Assembly: GCF_902830275.1 (NCBI RefSeq)
Contig: NZ_CADESW010000016.1
Coordinates: 1 to 64,000 of the forward strand
DNA length: 64,000 nt
Direction of reading: 5' to 3'
From: Burkholderia stagnalis
GTDB taxonomy: Bacteria; Pseudomonadota; Gammaproteobacteria; Burkholderiales; Burkholderiaceae
Numbering within the stretch: position 1 is the first letter of the stretch; each line of letters starts with the position of its first letter. Made by a program: the position numbers and the translations under genes. A model generated the notes under the pieces. That model was not told the DNA's origin, searched no databases, and saw only the letters and a program-made list of their open reading frames with translations. Positions 17,855 through 27,015 of this stretch are shown one piece after another.

Positions 17855-19237
17855 TCAGAACGTATACGGGAAGCGCAGGCCGACGATGAAGTTCGGCGCG
17901 TCGGGCGTGAGCCCGATCGCGACCGACGCATTCATCGTCAGGTGCTTGTTGAACACATGGTTGAGACCGAAACCCAGCGTCGACGCGGTCGTCTGGCTGC
18001 CCGGCACCCGCTGCCAGTTGCCGCCCGGCGCCTGCGTGCGGGTCGACGCTGCGATCGCCATCGTGTAGGAGATGCTCGCCGAGTCGCGCTCCGAGAACGC
18101 GAGCGCGACGCCGCCGCCGAACTGGACGATGTCGGCAAGCTTCACCTTCGCGGGCTGGGTTTGCCCGACCACCGACGAGATGTCGGAGAACGAGCGCGCG
18201 ACGTTGTACGTATAGGAGACGCTGCCGAACAGCACGACCGGGTCGTAGGTCTTCAGCGCCGACACGCCGGCCGTGATGCTCCAGAAGCCGGTACCGGTCG
18301 GCAGCTTGCTCGGCGCAACGAGGTTGGTGTTGTTCGGGTCGGACTGCAGCAGCTTGATGCCGAACGGCGACGTGCCGGTGGGCGACTTCACGCGCAGGCT
18401 GCCGACGATGTCGGGCACGCTGCCGTGCTCCTTCACGAACTGGTAGTAGATGCCGAAGTTCACGTCGCCGAGCGCGTGCGAATTCACCGACGTGTCGGAC
18501 AGCGTGTTGGCCGCGCCGCCGGCGCCGCCGTTCATGAAGGTCGCGGTGCGGTACATGTAGGGCACGTCGACGTCGACGCTGATGCGATCGGTGAGCCCGT
18601 AGCGCACGTCCACGTCGGACATCAGCTGGTGCGACTTCGTCTGGCCGAGATTCAGGTTGCCGAGGAAGATCGCATCGAGCGCGAGGAAGCCGGAGAGCTG
18701 CAGCTGCCGGCGGTCGTAATAGGTGTCGCTGATCCCCCAGTCGATCGTCAGCTTGCGGGCGAACAGCGGCGCATGCTCGCGCTGCGCGACCGCTTCCTCG
18801 GCGGCCGTGCGGGTGGGTTCCGCGGCTTTCTGCGTGGTGCCGATCGTGCCGGGCATGCCGGTATCGGCTGCGCCCGAGCCCGAACCTGCAGGCGGCGGCG
18901 GATTGACCGGCACGCCGGTCGCGGTGCCGGTGCCTTCGCCCGGCGCGGGCGTGACGGGCGTGTACTGCGAGACGAGCGTGCCCGGCGCGGCGCCGGGCGC
19001 GCCCGGTTCGCCGCGGCCGCGCCGCGCCATCTCGAGATCGATGACCTGATGTTCGAGCGCGTTGATCTTGCGCTGCTGCTCGTCGACGACTTTCATCAGC
19101 ATGTTGAGCCGCTCCTCGAGCGATTGGTCGGCGAGCGCCTGGGCGTGCGCGCACTGCATGAATACGAAGCAGAGGACCGCGGCCGGTATGGCGGCAAGCG
19201 AGGCGCGCGGCTGATCTGTTGACGACTTGTGTGACAT
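17855..19237 (-). CDS. Outer-membrane beta-barrel export protein, FapF-like
   Basis: A 460-residue exported protein. Signal peptide to about residue 33 (MQCAHAQA), then a heptad-patterned coiled coil at about 39-72 (LEERLNMLMKVVDEQQRKIN and LEHQVIDLEM), a Gly/Pro-rich linker to about 130, and a C-terminal domain from about 150 with alternating amphipathic strands ending in GLRFPYTF, whose final aromatic residue is typical of outer-membrane barrels. This order (coiled coil, linker, barrel) is that of FapF, the trimeric Pseudomonas pore that exports amyloid subunits. ATG 19237 has an AAGGA site. It follows the 19353 gene by 115 bp. Assignment to FapF is by architecture and context, and the sequence is too divergent to be certain by eye. 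Confidence 0.72.
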   Translation of the reverse strand: MSHKSSTDQPRASLAAIPAAVLCFVFMQCAHAQALADQSLEERLNMLMKVVDEQQRKINALEHQVIDLEMARRGRGEPGAPGAAPGTLVSQYTPVTPAPGEGTGTATGVPVNPPPPAGSGSGAADTGMPGTIGTTQKAAEPTRTAAEEAVAQREHAPLFARKLTIDWGISDTYYDRRQLQLSGFLALDAIFLGNLNLGQTKSHQLMSDVDVRYGLTDRISVDVDVPYMYRTATFMNGGAGGAANTLSDTSVNSHALGDVNFGIYYQFVKEHGSVPDIVGSLRVKSPTGTSPFGIKLLQSDPNNTNLVAPSKLPTGTGFWSITAGVSALKTYDPVVLFGSVSYTYNVARSFSDISSVVGQTQPAKVKLADIVQFGGGVALAFSERDSASISYTMAIAASTRTQAPGGNWQRVPGSQTTASTLGFGLNHVFNKHLTMNASVAIGLTPDAPNFIVGLRFPYTF

Positions 19238-19352
19238 GTCCTTCCCCCCGGATGGGGCGGCTGCGCGGCGAACCAAGGGGTTCGCTCCGCGGCCGCCTGA
19301 AACGGCGCACGCACGCGTGGCCGATGCGATGTCGCGGCTTGCGCGCCGCCTG

Positions 19353-20180
19353 TCATCTCCTCAAGAGGGCGCCGCTTTGCAGCGCCTGCAGGACGCCCAT
19401 CTGACGGAGCGTCGCGGGTGACATCTGTTGCGTATGCAACAGGATTTGCAGCTGGTTCGAGACGATCTGGCGATTGCCTGCGACCTGCAGCAGTTGTGCG
19501 ATCGCGCCGGCCTGCTGGTTCGCGGCCGGGGTGATCGACTGGGTGGCGAGCCCGGCGGGCGTCTGCAGCACGAGCGAGACGCCGTTGCTGCCGAACGAGA
19601 CGCCGGCCTTCACCGTGCCGGACGCATCGGTCGCGAACGCGCTCGAATTCGACGTCGAGCCGGGCAGGGCCGCCGGCGCCGGGTTCTGCGCATTGAAATC
19701 GATGACGGCGGCGTTGCTGCCGGCATTGTTGTTGCCTGCGACCTGCGTGACCTGCGAGATGCCGTTGACCGATACCGATTGCCCGCCCGTCGCGACGGCG
19801 TGCGGGTTCGCGCCGCTCGGCCCGCCGTGGCCGCCGACGACCTTCGCGAGCGTCGTGACATGCGCGTCGAGCTGGTTCGCGGCATTCGTGGCGGCCGTCA
19901 GCGTGCCCTGTGCGATCGCCAGGGCGCCGTTCGGCAGCTGCCATTGGGACACCAGGTTCACGACGAACCCGGAAATCATCGAAGCGCCGGCATATTTGCC
20001 GGTCTGGTGGGCGAGCACGTCGTCGTCGACGAGCTGCATGGCCGGTGCAGGCAATCGGTTGTCGAACGGACGTGTTGCATTGAGCGCGCCGGGCGCGTTT
20101 TCGGCTGCAACGGCGCTGCTCGCGTAGCCGCACATGGTGGCGCACCAGGCGAGGCAAAGCGGCGAGAGGTAGCGTTTCAT
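19353..20180 (-). CDS. Secreted protein of the Fap-like cluster with a leader-like LxDDxLxxxxGK motif
   Basis: A 275-residue exported protein of unknown function. The signal peptide ends near ASSAVA (residue 26). Residues 50-65, LVDDDVLAHQTGKYAG, form a motif shared with the first protein of the cluster and reminiscent of the leader peptides cut by C39 peptidases. The middle is rich in Ala, Gly, Asn and Gln (GNNNAGSNAAVIDFNAQNP). The C-terminus is helical and Gln-rich (NQQAGAIAQLLQVAGNRQIV, QILLHTQQMSPATLRQMG). Six bases separate it from the C39 gene. Its position between peptidase and barrel could make it a FapE-like accessory or extracellular fibre component; this is inference from context. 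Confidence 0.7.
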   Translation of the reverse strand: MKRYLSPLCLAWCATMCGYASSAVAAENAPGALNATRPFDNRLPAPAMQLVDDDVLAHQTGKYAGASMISGFVVNLVSQWQLPNGALAIAQGTLTAATNAANQLDAHVTTLAKVVGGHGGPSGANPHAVATGGQSVSVNGISQVTQVAGNNNAGSNAAVIDFNAQNPAPAALPGSTSNSSAFATDASGTVKAGVSFGSNGVSLVLQTPAGLATQSITPAANQQAGAIAQLLQVAGNRQIVSNQLQILLHTQQMSPATLRQMGVLQALQSGALLRR

Positions 20181-20186
20181 GACGGG

Positions 20187-20897
20187 TCAGAACAAGTCTG
20201 CCTTGATCAAGCCGAATTCAACGAAGGGAACCGCGGCGGAGCCCGTGTTGAGCGCCTGATCGCGCAACTTGAGCGCCAGCGATTCGTTGTTCTGCAAAAG
20301 AGGCGAGTCCTCCCTGAAGGGTTTGCCCAGCACGGCGAACACGAGGCCGTTCCAGGTCTTGGCGAAATCCTGTTCGAGCAGAATGCGGTTGCCGAGCGCC
20401 GGGTCGGCAATGAAGACCCGGCCGTTCTCCGCATGCTTGACGATCACGAAATGCTCGTAGCCGTCGAGATCCATCAGCACGAGCACGGGAATCTGCAGGT
20501 GGTACAACGCGTCGATGCCGACCCGGAAACCGCGGCCGCGCAGCCCGAGCGTCTCGACGAACTTCTTCATGTCGAGCATCGAGAAGCCGTTGCGGACCAC
20601 GACCTCGGGCGTCGAGAACGCCATCATCCGCCGGATCATTTCGGTTTCCGGAATATCGATGTCGTAGCCGTACTTGAGCAGCGTCGCGAGCGCGGCCGAG
20701 CCGCAGCTGAAGTCGAACTGCTGGTTGACGACGTCGCGATAGCGCAGGTCGCGGATCGATTGCAGATGCTTCGTGAGCGGGACGCCCGCGAGCGTGGACG
20801 TATCGATGCTCGACTGCGCGAAGCCTGATGTGCACCCGATGCCGCTGGCGATGACGACGGCGATGCGCAGCGACACCCGCCGATATTCCCCGGACAT
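20187..20897 (-). CDS. C39-family cysteine peptidase, FapD-like
   Basis: A 236-residue exported peptidase. After a signal peptide (to about residue 28, TSGFAQ) comes a papain-like C39 domain: the oxyanion Gln and catalytic Cys in VVNQQFDFSCGSAALATLLK (Gln59 or Gln60, Cys65), the catalytic His in GYEHFVIVKH (His149) and the Asp in FIADPALGN (Asp165). All three catalytic positions are present, so it should be active. Unlike bacteriocin C39 domains it is free-standing, not fused to an ABC transporter, as in FapD of the Pseudomonas amyloid system. ATG 20897 has an AGGAGA site. Location after Sec export would be the periplasm; likely substrates are the exported proteins beside it. Confidence 0.85.
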   Translation of the reverse strand: MSGEYRRVSLRIAVVIASGIGCTSGFAQSSIDTSTLAGVPLTKHLQSIRDLRYRDVVNQQFDFSCGSAALATLLKYGYDIDIPETEMIRRMMAFSTPEVVVRNGFSMLDMKKFVETLGLRGRGFRVGIDALYHLQIPVLVLMDLDGYEHFVIVKHAENGRVFIADPALGNRILLEQDFAKTWNGLVFAVLGKPFREDSPLLQNNESLALKLRDQALNTGSAAVPFVEFGLIKADLF

Positions 20898-20968
20898 GCT
20901 GTTCTCCTGCTGCGCGCGTCGCGCCGCACGATGTGCGGCACGGCGCGCGCTCCCCCCGGTTGCAGCGG

Positions 20969-22411
20969 TCAATGACCGTTGTTGAGCGCAGCGATCGCGA
21001 GACCGTTGTGCTGCAGGTTGCCGATGCCGCCGGCAATGTTCACGCCGATGTTGCCGCTCGAGCCATGCAGCGTATTGGCGCCGAGCATCGCGTTGCCTTC
21101 GAAGCGGCCGGAGGCCTGGGCCGCCGCGCTTTGCGTGTTGTCGTCGGTGGCGACCATCGCGACCGTGTTGACCTGGCTCGCGTTGACGGTCGTCACGGCG
21201 CCGGCAAGGCTGTTGTTCTGCACGTTGCCGATACCCGACGCGACGTTCACGCCGACGTTGCCCTGCACGGCGGACAGCGAGCCGTCGCCGACCGATGCGT
21301 TCAGCTTGAAGTTGTTGACGGTGGCCCTGCCCGCCGACGACTGGTTGCTGAAGATCTGCGCGTTGCCGAACACGTTGCCGACATCCACCGACGCGAGCGC
21401 GACGTCGTTGCTCTGCACGTTGCTGATGCCTTCCGCGATGTTCACGCCGAGGTTGCCGGTGACGCCCGATGCCGCGTTGGCGCCGGTGCCCGCGTTCAGC
21501 ACGCCGGGCTTGCGCGTGTCGATGTGCTGCGTGACGCTGCCCGTCGTCTTCACGTCGGTCTTGTCGACGTCGAGGTTGAAGGCCCACGACTTGCTCTTCG
21601 AGTGCTTTTCGCTGCCGCTTGCTTGCGCGGACTGGCTCGACGACGAGGACGACGATGCATCGTCGTGATGCACTCTCGCCCGGTACCCGGCTTCGCTCGA
21701 AGACGAATTCGAACTCGTCGTCGTGCTGCCCGCGGCATCATGCGTCGTGCTGCTCGACGCTGCGTTGTCCCACGCCACGGCGGCGGAGCCGGTCGCATTG
21801 AAGCGGGCGTCGAAGTTCACGTTTTCGCTGCTGCTGCCGTTGCGGCGGTTGCCGCTGTGGGCGTGCGATTCGTTCAGGCTCGCGGCTGCGGACACCGTGG
21901 CGTTCACCACGCCCGCGACGGCCTTGTGGCCGCTGCTGGCGCTCGTGTCATGCGTCGACGACGTCGTGTGCGACATGCTGCTCGACTGCGACCGTTCGGC
22001 TTCCGCCGACGCCCAGGCCGTCACGCTGCGCGAATCGTGCGACGACATGTGCGTTTCGCTCGAACGCGACGACGACATCCGTTCGAACGACTCGCTCGAC
22101 GAGGACGACGAGCTGCCACGCACCGAGACGTTCTTGTCCTCGTTGTTGAAGGTCGTCGTCACTGCGCCTTTCAGGTAGCTCTGGTAGTTCGGGTCGAGCC
22201 GGGCGCCGGAAAGGTTGACCGACTGGGTGTTGTTGATCACCGCCCCCGCGGTGCTCGTCACGGTGACGCATCCGAACAGCCGGACCCAGCCGCGGATGCC
22301 GACGGTCTCGGTCACGCCTGTCGTGTTGAACAGATACGCCTTGGGCGGTGCGGCATACACGGACCCTGCCGCAGTGACGAGAACCGCCGCTGCAATGAGT
22401 GTGCGCTTCAT
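20969..22411 (-). CDS. Ser-rich exported protein with three Fap/curlin-like repeats (putative amyloid subunit)
   Basis: A 480-residue secreted protein. Signal peptide MKRTLIAAAVLVTAAGSVYA, cut after residue 20. A conserved N-terminal region (21-100) precedes a low-complexity stretch rich in Ser, His, Thr and Glu (about 99-275). The C-terminal third has three imperfect repeats starting at residues 319, 384 and 453, consensus GN(L/V/I)GVN(I/V)AxGIxN(V/L)QxN, spaced by about 65 residues. Such Gly-Val-Asn/Gln repeats separated by variable linkers are the hallmark of FapB/FapC amyloid subunits. It is probably the major or larger fibre subunit; the Ser-rich domain is not part of classical Fap subunits. 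It lies 24 bp after the other repeat gene, in the same direction. Confidence 0.75.
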   Translation of the reverse strand: MKRTLIAAAVLVTAAGSVYAAPPKAYLFNTTGVTETVGIRGWVRLFGCVTVTSTAGAVINNTQSVNLSGARLDPNYQSYLKGAVTTTFNNEDKNVSVRGSSSSSSSESFERMSSSRSSETHMSSHDSRSVTAWASAEAERSQSSSMSHTTSSTHDTSASSGHKAVAGVVNATVSAAASLNESHAHSGNRRNGSSSENVNFDARFNATGSAAVAWDNAASSSTTHDAAGSTTTSSNSSSSEAGYRARVHHDDASSSSSSSQSAQASGSEKHSKSKSWAFNLDVDKTDVKTTGSVTQHIDTRKPGVLNAGTGANAASGVTGNLGVNIAEGISNVQSNDVALASVDVGNVFGNAQIFSNQSSAGRATVNNFKLNASVGDGSLSAVQGNVGVNVASGIGNVQNNSLAGAVTTVNASQVNTVAMVATDDNTQSAAAQASGRFEGNAMLGANTLHGSSGNIGVNIAGGIGNLQHNGLAIAALNNGH

Positions 22412-22435
22412 GGTTCACTCCGTTTCGGTGATGGC

Positions 22436-23110
22436 TTAGTTAAAAAGAGTGCCCGCCGGGGGACGGAGCACAAAACTGTTCGCCGTTGCATTACCGGCGC
22501 CGGAGGTCTGGTTGACTTGTACGATGCCGCTGATATGCTTGAAAGCGTCGCCGCTAATCGACACTTCATGCATACCCCGCCCGCCCACCGGGAGTCCCAG
22601 TCCACCGTGTCGCGGGGCTGTCTCGGATAGTTCGGTATCCGAGACAGCCCTCACTCCCGCGCCCAGCGTGCCGAGCACGGTGCTGTTGCGCTGAAGATTG
22701 CCCACCCCTGCGCTCTGGTTCACCATCACCGCGCCCGAGATGTTCGAAAATGCCGAGCCCTCGATGCGCGCGGCCGTATCGCCCACGCGGGCGGACGTGC
22801 TCGCCGCCTGCGTGATGCCGACATGGCCGGCGCCGAGCGCGCCCGTTCCCAATGCCAGCTGGTTGCTTTGCGCGTTGTCGAGGCCTGCGGTTTCATTGAT
22901 CGTGATCGCGCCGGTCGTGCCGTTCGCCGCGCCCGTCGCGATCGTCGCGGTGCCGCTGACGATCGCCGCGCCTGCCGGCACGTTCTGCGCGCATGCGCCG
23001 CGCGCGGCGAGCAGCGCGATCAGGGCGACGGCGATCGCGCCGAGAGGCGTGCCGATATGCAGCCGCATGCCTGCGCGGCGATGCGCCGCAGGTGAGGTGC
23101 GCGCGTTCAT
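22436..23110 (-). CDS. Small exported protein with three Fap/curlin-like repeats (putative second amyloid subunit)
   Basis: A 224-residue secreted protein. A signal sequence after a 15-residue polar lead ends near ARGACAQN (residue 41). Three repeats follow at about 67-88, 126-147 and 195-216: GAITINETAGLDNAQSNQLA, GAVMVNQSAGVGNLQRNSTV and GIVQVNQTSGAGNATANSFV. The last two are preceded by a matching AFxxIS segment. The repeats are related to those of the 480-residue neighbour but have N(E/Q) in place of VN(I/V)A, suggesting two distinct subunits, as with FapB (nucleator) and FapC (fibre) in Pseudomonas. ATG 23110 overlaps the stop of the upstream gene by four bases (ATGA), so translation is coupled; ATG 23068 is an alternative. 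Confidence 0.75.
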   Translation of the reverse strand: MNARTSPAAHRRAGMRLHIGTPLGAIAVALIALLAARGACAQNVPAGAAIVSGTATIATGAANGTTGAITINETAGLDNAQSNQLALGTGALGAGHVGITQAASTSARVGDTAARIEGSAFSNISGAVMVNQSAGVGNLQRNSTVLGTLGAGVRAVSDTELSETAPRHGGLGLPVGGRGMHEVSISGDAFKHISGIVQVNQTSGAGNATANSFVLRPPAGTLFN

Positions 23111-23589
23111 TTGGCCGCTCCGAGCGCGCTCGTGAGCGGCGCCAGCGCGCCCGTCACCGAGCCCGCGATCATGCCGCCGATGCCGCCCGTCGCCGGCGCG
23201 CCGCCGACGGCGCCGCGCACGATCGACCCACCGCCCGCGTCCCCCGCGAGCGCACGCGTGACGGCTTGCATGCCGAGGTCGCCGAGCATGCCGCCGGGTG
23301 CGACGCCGTTCGAGCCGTGCGCATTCGTCAGGTCGAGATCGGACACCATCGTCGCCATCATCGGGTTGAAGGTGTTGGACGGGAACGTCGTCGCGCGGGA
23401 CAGCACGGGATCCTGATCCGTCGGCACGTTGTGATACGCGACCCGCGGCGTGACATTGCGCAGCACGATGATGTCGCCGGGATTGGCGACCTGTTCCTGT
23501 GCGTGTGCCGCGCCGCAGGCGATGCCGGCGCATGCCGCGCACAGCGCGGCGAGAACCGGGTGACGCAGCGGAAGGAGCAGAGCGTTCAT
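23107..23589 (-). CDS. Secreted protein of unknown function in the Fap-like cluster
   Basis: A 160-residue exported protein. The signal peptide ends near ACGAAHAQE (about residue 30). The mature part starts with an ordered segment, NPGDIIVLRNVTPRVAYHNV, and ends in a Gly/Ala-rich stretch (GGAPATGGIGGMIAGSVTGA) that could insert in or bind a membrane or fibre. No family was recognised. An in-frame GAGAGGC site supports ATG 23589. It is the second gene of the cluster, translationally coupled to the next by an ATGA overlap, which ties it closely to the repeat protein made from that gene. A chaperone or minor fibre component is conceivable, without direct evidence. Confidence 0.65.
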   Translation of the reverse strand: MNALLLPLRHPVLAALCAACAGIACGAAHAQEQVANPGDIIVLRNVTPRVAYHNVPTDQDPVLSRATTFPSNTFNPMMATMVSDLDLTNAHGSNGVAPGGMLGDLGMQAVTRALAGDAGGGSIVRGAVGGAPATGGIGGMIAGSVTGALAPLTSALGAAK

Positions 23590-23636
23590 GTCGGGCCTCT
23601 CGGTGGCGCATCGACCGCGGGTCGCGGCGCCGGTTG

Positions 23637-23999
23637 TTACTTGCGTGTGTAGCTCGCGCTGTTGCCTTGCACCGCGCGTTGCGCATCGACCGGAATCGGC
23701 AGCGGCGTGGGCGGCGTGATCTCATCCCACAGCGTCACCGACGCATTGCCGCCGGCCGCCATCTGCGACGCGGTCGACACGGTCACGTAGCCCGGCGCGC
23801 GGCCGCGCTGGCGGCTGAGCGTGTCTTCGTCGAGCGGCGCATAACGCTTCATCCACGTAGCGTCGGCGAGCGAGGGCGCAAACGTTGCAGCCGGCTCGAC
23901 TGCTTGCGACGCTTCCTGGGCATGGGCCGCGTTCGGCAGCCACGCGGTCGCCAGCACGGCGGCCATCGAGGCGAGGGAAAGGCGAAGGAGGTGTCGCAT
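23637..23999 (-). CDS. Small secreted protein with leader-like motif, first gene of the Fap-like cluster
   Basis: A 120-residue exported protein of unknown function. The signal peptide is cut near PNAAHAQEA (residue 27). Residues 55-70, PLDEDTLSRQRGRAPG, align without gaps with LVDDDVLAHQTGKYAG of the 275-residue cluster protein, giving the pattern L/P-x-D-D/E-D-x-L-x-x-Q-x-G-K/R-x-x-G. After the motif the protein is short and rich in small residues. ATG 23999 has a GGAG element nine bases upstream and lies just downstream of the sigma-54 promoter candidate at 24027-24042, so it is likely the first gene transcribed. No database family was recognised. Confidence 0.7.
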   Translation of the reverse strand: MRHLLRLSLASMAAVLATAWLPNAAHAQEASQAVEPAATFAPSLADATWMKRYAPLDEDTLSRQRGRAPGYVTVSTASQMAAGGNASVTLWDEITPPTPLPIPVDAQRAVQGNSASYTRK

Positions 24000-24026
24000 G
24001 GCATGTCTCCGGTGTACCGGGTATTC

Positions 24027-24042
24027 AGCGAAATGCATGCCA
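24027..24042 (-). promoter_or_regulatory. Candidate sigma-54 (-24/-12) promoter of the Fap-like operon
   Basis: On the minus strand the sequence reads TGGCATGCATTTCGCT. It has GG and GC exactly ten bases apart and matches TGGCAC-N5-TTGCT at all but one base in each element. Initiation would fall near 24016, giving a leader of about 17 nt that contains the ribosome-binding site of the first gene. The two flanking activators both carry the GAFTGA sigma-54 contact motif. Confidence 0.55.
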
Positions 24043-24117
24043 TCGACGTCAAACCGTTGTCGCGACTGCGGTTTGCCATTCCGCGTAGGGAATTGCCCGG
24101 TAAAACGCGAAAAAAAT

Positions 24118-24133
24118 GTTTCAGGCCTGAAAC
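24118..24133. promoter_or_regulatory. Perfect 16-bp palindrome, candidate activator-binding site
   Basis: GTTTCAGGCCTGAAAC is its own reverse complement. It lies about 90 bp upstream of the sigma-54 promoter candidate, in the 518-bp region between the divergent activator gene and the cluster. That is the usual distance for an enhancer site of a sigma-54 activator. No second copy was noticed in the region, and binding is inferred. The rest of 24000-24517 is relatively AT-rich and holds no convincing gene. Confidence 0.45.
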
Positions 24134-24517
24134 GAGGGGACTTGGGAGTACTGCGGATTCAAGCGAACCGCTGCAAGGACGACAATCAGCGCTACGTGTC
24201 GATGCGCAAACGGCCCCGATGCATGCGGATATATGCAGAGGAATGCCGGGCGCGATCTGCTGCGGGCGAGGCGTTGAAATCGGCTTGTCTTGTTCGACGC
24301 CTATAACTAAGCTGCTTTGACCAAAAAGAACGACACGCAAAGAAAGTCGCGGGGCTGCACGCGACATTGATGAGCGCCATCATGCGAGGCATTGCGTCGC
24401 CTTGCATTGAAATGGCGAATCGAGCCGACCCCTGGGCGTGGACCCGATTCGATTCTTTTTGCACGTGATTTGACGTGCGCTGGTAATCGTTAGACGGTTG
24501 ATGAACGGGGTGAGAGT

Positions 24518-25918
<1,401 letters not shown>

Positions 25919-25958
25919 AATGGCGGGTGCGGCCGCCCTCGCGGCCGAAGGAACCCGC

Positions 25959-26930
25959 ATGAAACAGTATCTCGACCTCGTACGCAGCATCCTCGACACC
26001 GGCACCTGGCAGGAGAACCGCACGGGCATCCGCACCATCAGCATGCCCGGTGCGATGCTGCGCTTCGATCTCCAGGAAGGCTTCCCGGCCGTGACGACGA
26101 AGAAGCTCGCGTTCAAGTCCGCGATCGGCGAGCTGGTCGGCTTCCTGCGCGCGTCGCGCAGCGCCGCCGATTTCCGCGCGCTCGGCTGCAAGGTGTGGGA
26201 CGCCAACGCGAACGACAACGCGCAATGGCTCGCGAATCCGTACCGGCAGGGCGTCGACGATCTCGGCGACGTGTACGGCGTGCAATGGCGCCAGTGGCCC
26301 GGCTACAAGGTGCTCGACGCGGGCGCCGACGCGCAGATCGCCGATGCGACCCAGCGCGGCTATCGCATCGTCACGCGCTTCGACGAGGACGGCGCGCCGA
26401 AGGTGCTGCTGTACAAGGCGATCGACCAGCTGCGCCAGTGCCTCGACACGATCATGCAGAACCCGTCCGACCGCCGCATCCTGTTCCACGCGTGGAATCC
26501 GGCGGTGCTCGACCAGATCGCGCTGCCGGCCTGCCATCTGCTGTATCAGTTCCTGCCGAACGCCGCGAAGCGCGAGATCTCGCTGTGCCTGTACATCCGC
26601 AGCAACGACGTCGGCCTCGGCACGCCGTTCAACCTCACTGAAGGGGCGGCGCTGCTGTCGCTCGTCGGCCGGCTGACCGGCTATACGCCGCGCTGGTTCA
26701 CCTACTTCATCGGCGACGCGCACATCTACGAGAACCAGCTCGACATGCTGCAGCAGCAGCTCGTGCGCGAGCCGTACGAGAGCCCGCGGCTCGTGATCGC
26801 CGACCGGGTGCCGGCATACGCGCAGACGGGCGTCTACGCACCGGAATGGCTGGAACAGGTCGAGCCGTCCGACTTCTCGCTCGTCGGCTACCGGCACCAT
26901 GAGCCGTTGACGGCGCCGATGGCCGTCTGA
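25959..26930 (+). CDS. thyA: Thymidylate synthase
   Basis: A 323-residue enzyme converting dUMP to dTMP with methylenetetrahydrofolate, releasing the dihydrofolate that FolA recycles. The active-site Cys lies in [14 protein letters not shown] and the dUMP-binding segment in [18 protein letters not shown]; the N-terminal [18 protein letters not shown] and the [13 protein letters not shown] segment are also typical. ATG 25959 follows an AAGGAA site. The length is above the 264-residue E. coli form because of an insertion around residues 110-160, as in the longer thymidylate synthase subgroup. It is followed by a good terminator. Separation from folA by the Fap-like cluster is discussed as a finding. 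Confidence 0.97.
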   Translation: MKQYLDLVRSILDTGTWQENRTGIRTISMPGAMLRFDLQEGFPAVTTKKLAFKSAIGELVGFLRASRSAADFRALGCKVWDANANDNAQWLANPYRQGVDDLGDVYGVQWRQWPGYKVLDAGADAQIADATQRGYRIVTRFDEDGAPKVLLYKAIDQLRQCLDTIMQNPSDRRILFHAWNPAVLDQIALPACHLLYQFLPNAAKREISLCLYIRSNDVGLGTPFNLTEGAALLSLVGRLTGYTPRWFTYFIGDAHIYENQLDMLQQQLVREPYESPRLVIADRVPAYAQTGVYAPEWLEQVEPSDFSLVGYRHHEPLTAPMAV

Positions 26931-26964
26931 GCGCGGCGCGCTCCGGTTTCCGTCCCGACGGATG

Positions 26965-26996
26965 AAGGCCCGATCGACGCAAGTCGATCGGGCCTT
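26965..26996. terminator. Terminator between thyA and the DUF6600 gene
   Basis: A 14-bp perfect stem (AAGGCCCGATCGAC at 26965-26978, complement at 26983-26996) with a GCAA tetraloop is followed by TTGTTT. It lies between convergent genes. Confidence 0.88.
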
Positions 26997-27015
26997 GTTT
27001 CATCTGCGCGGGCGC

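Noticed and set aside
20969-23110. Repeat proteins as curli (CsgA/CsgB) subunits
   Set aside because: No CsgD, CsgE, CsgF or CsgG-like genes are present. The C39 peptidase and coiled-coil barrel match the Fap layout, and the repeats lack the spacing of curlin repeats.
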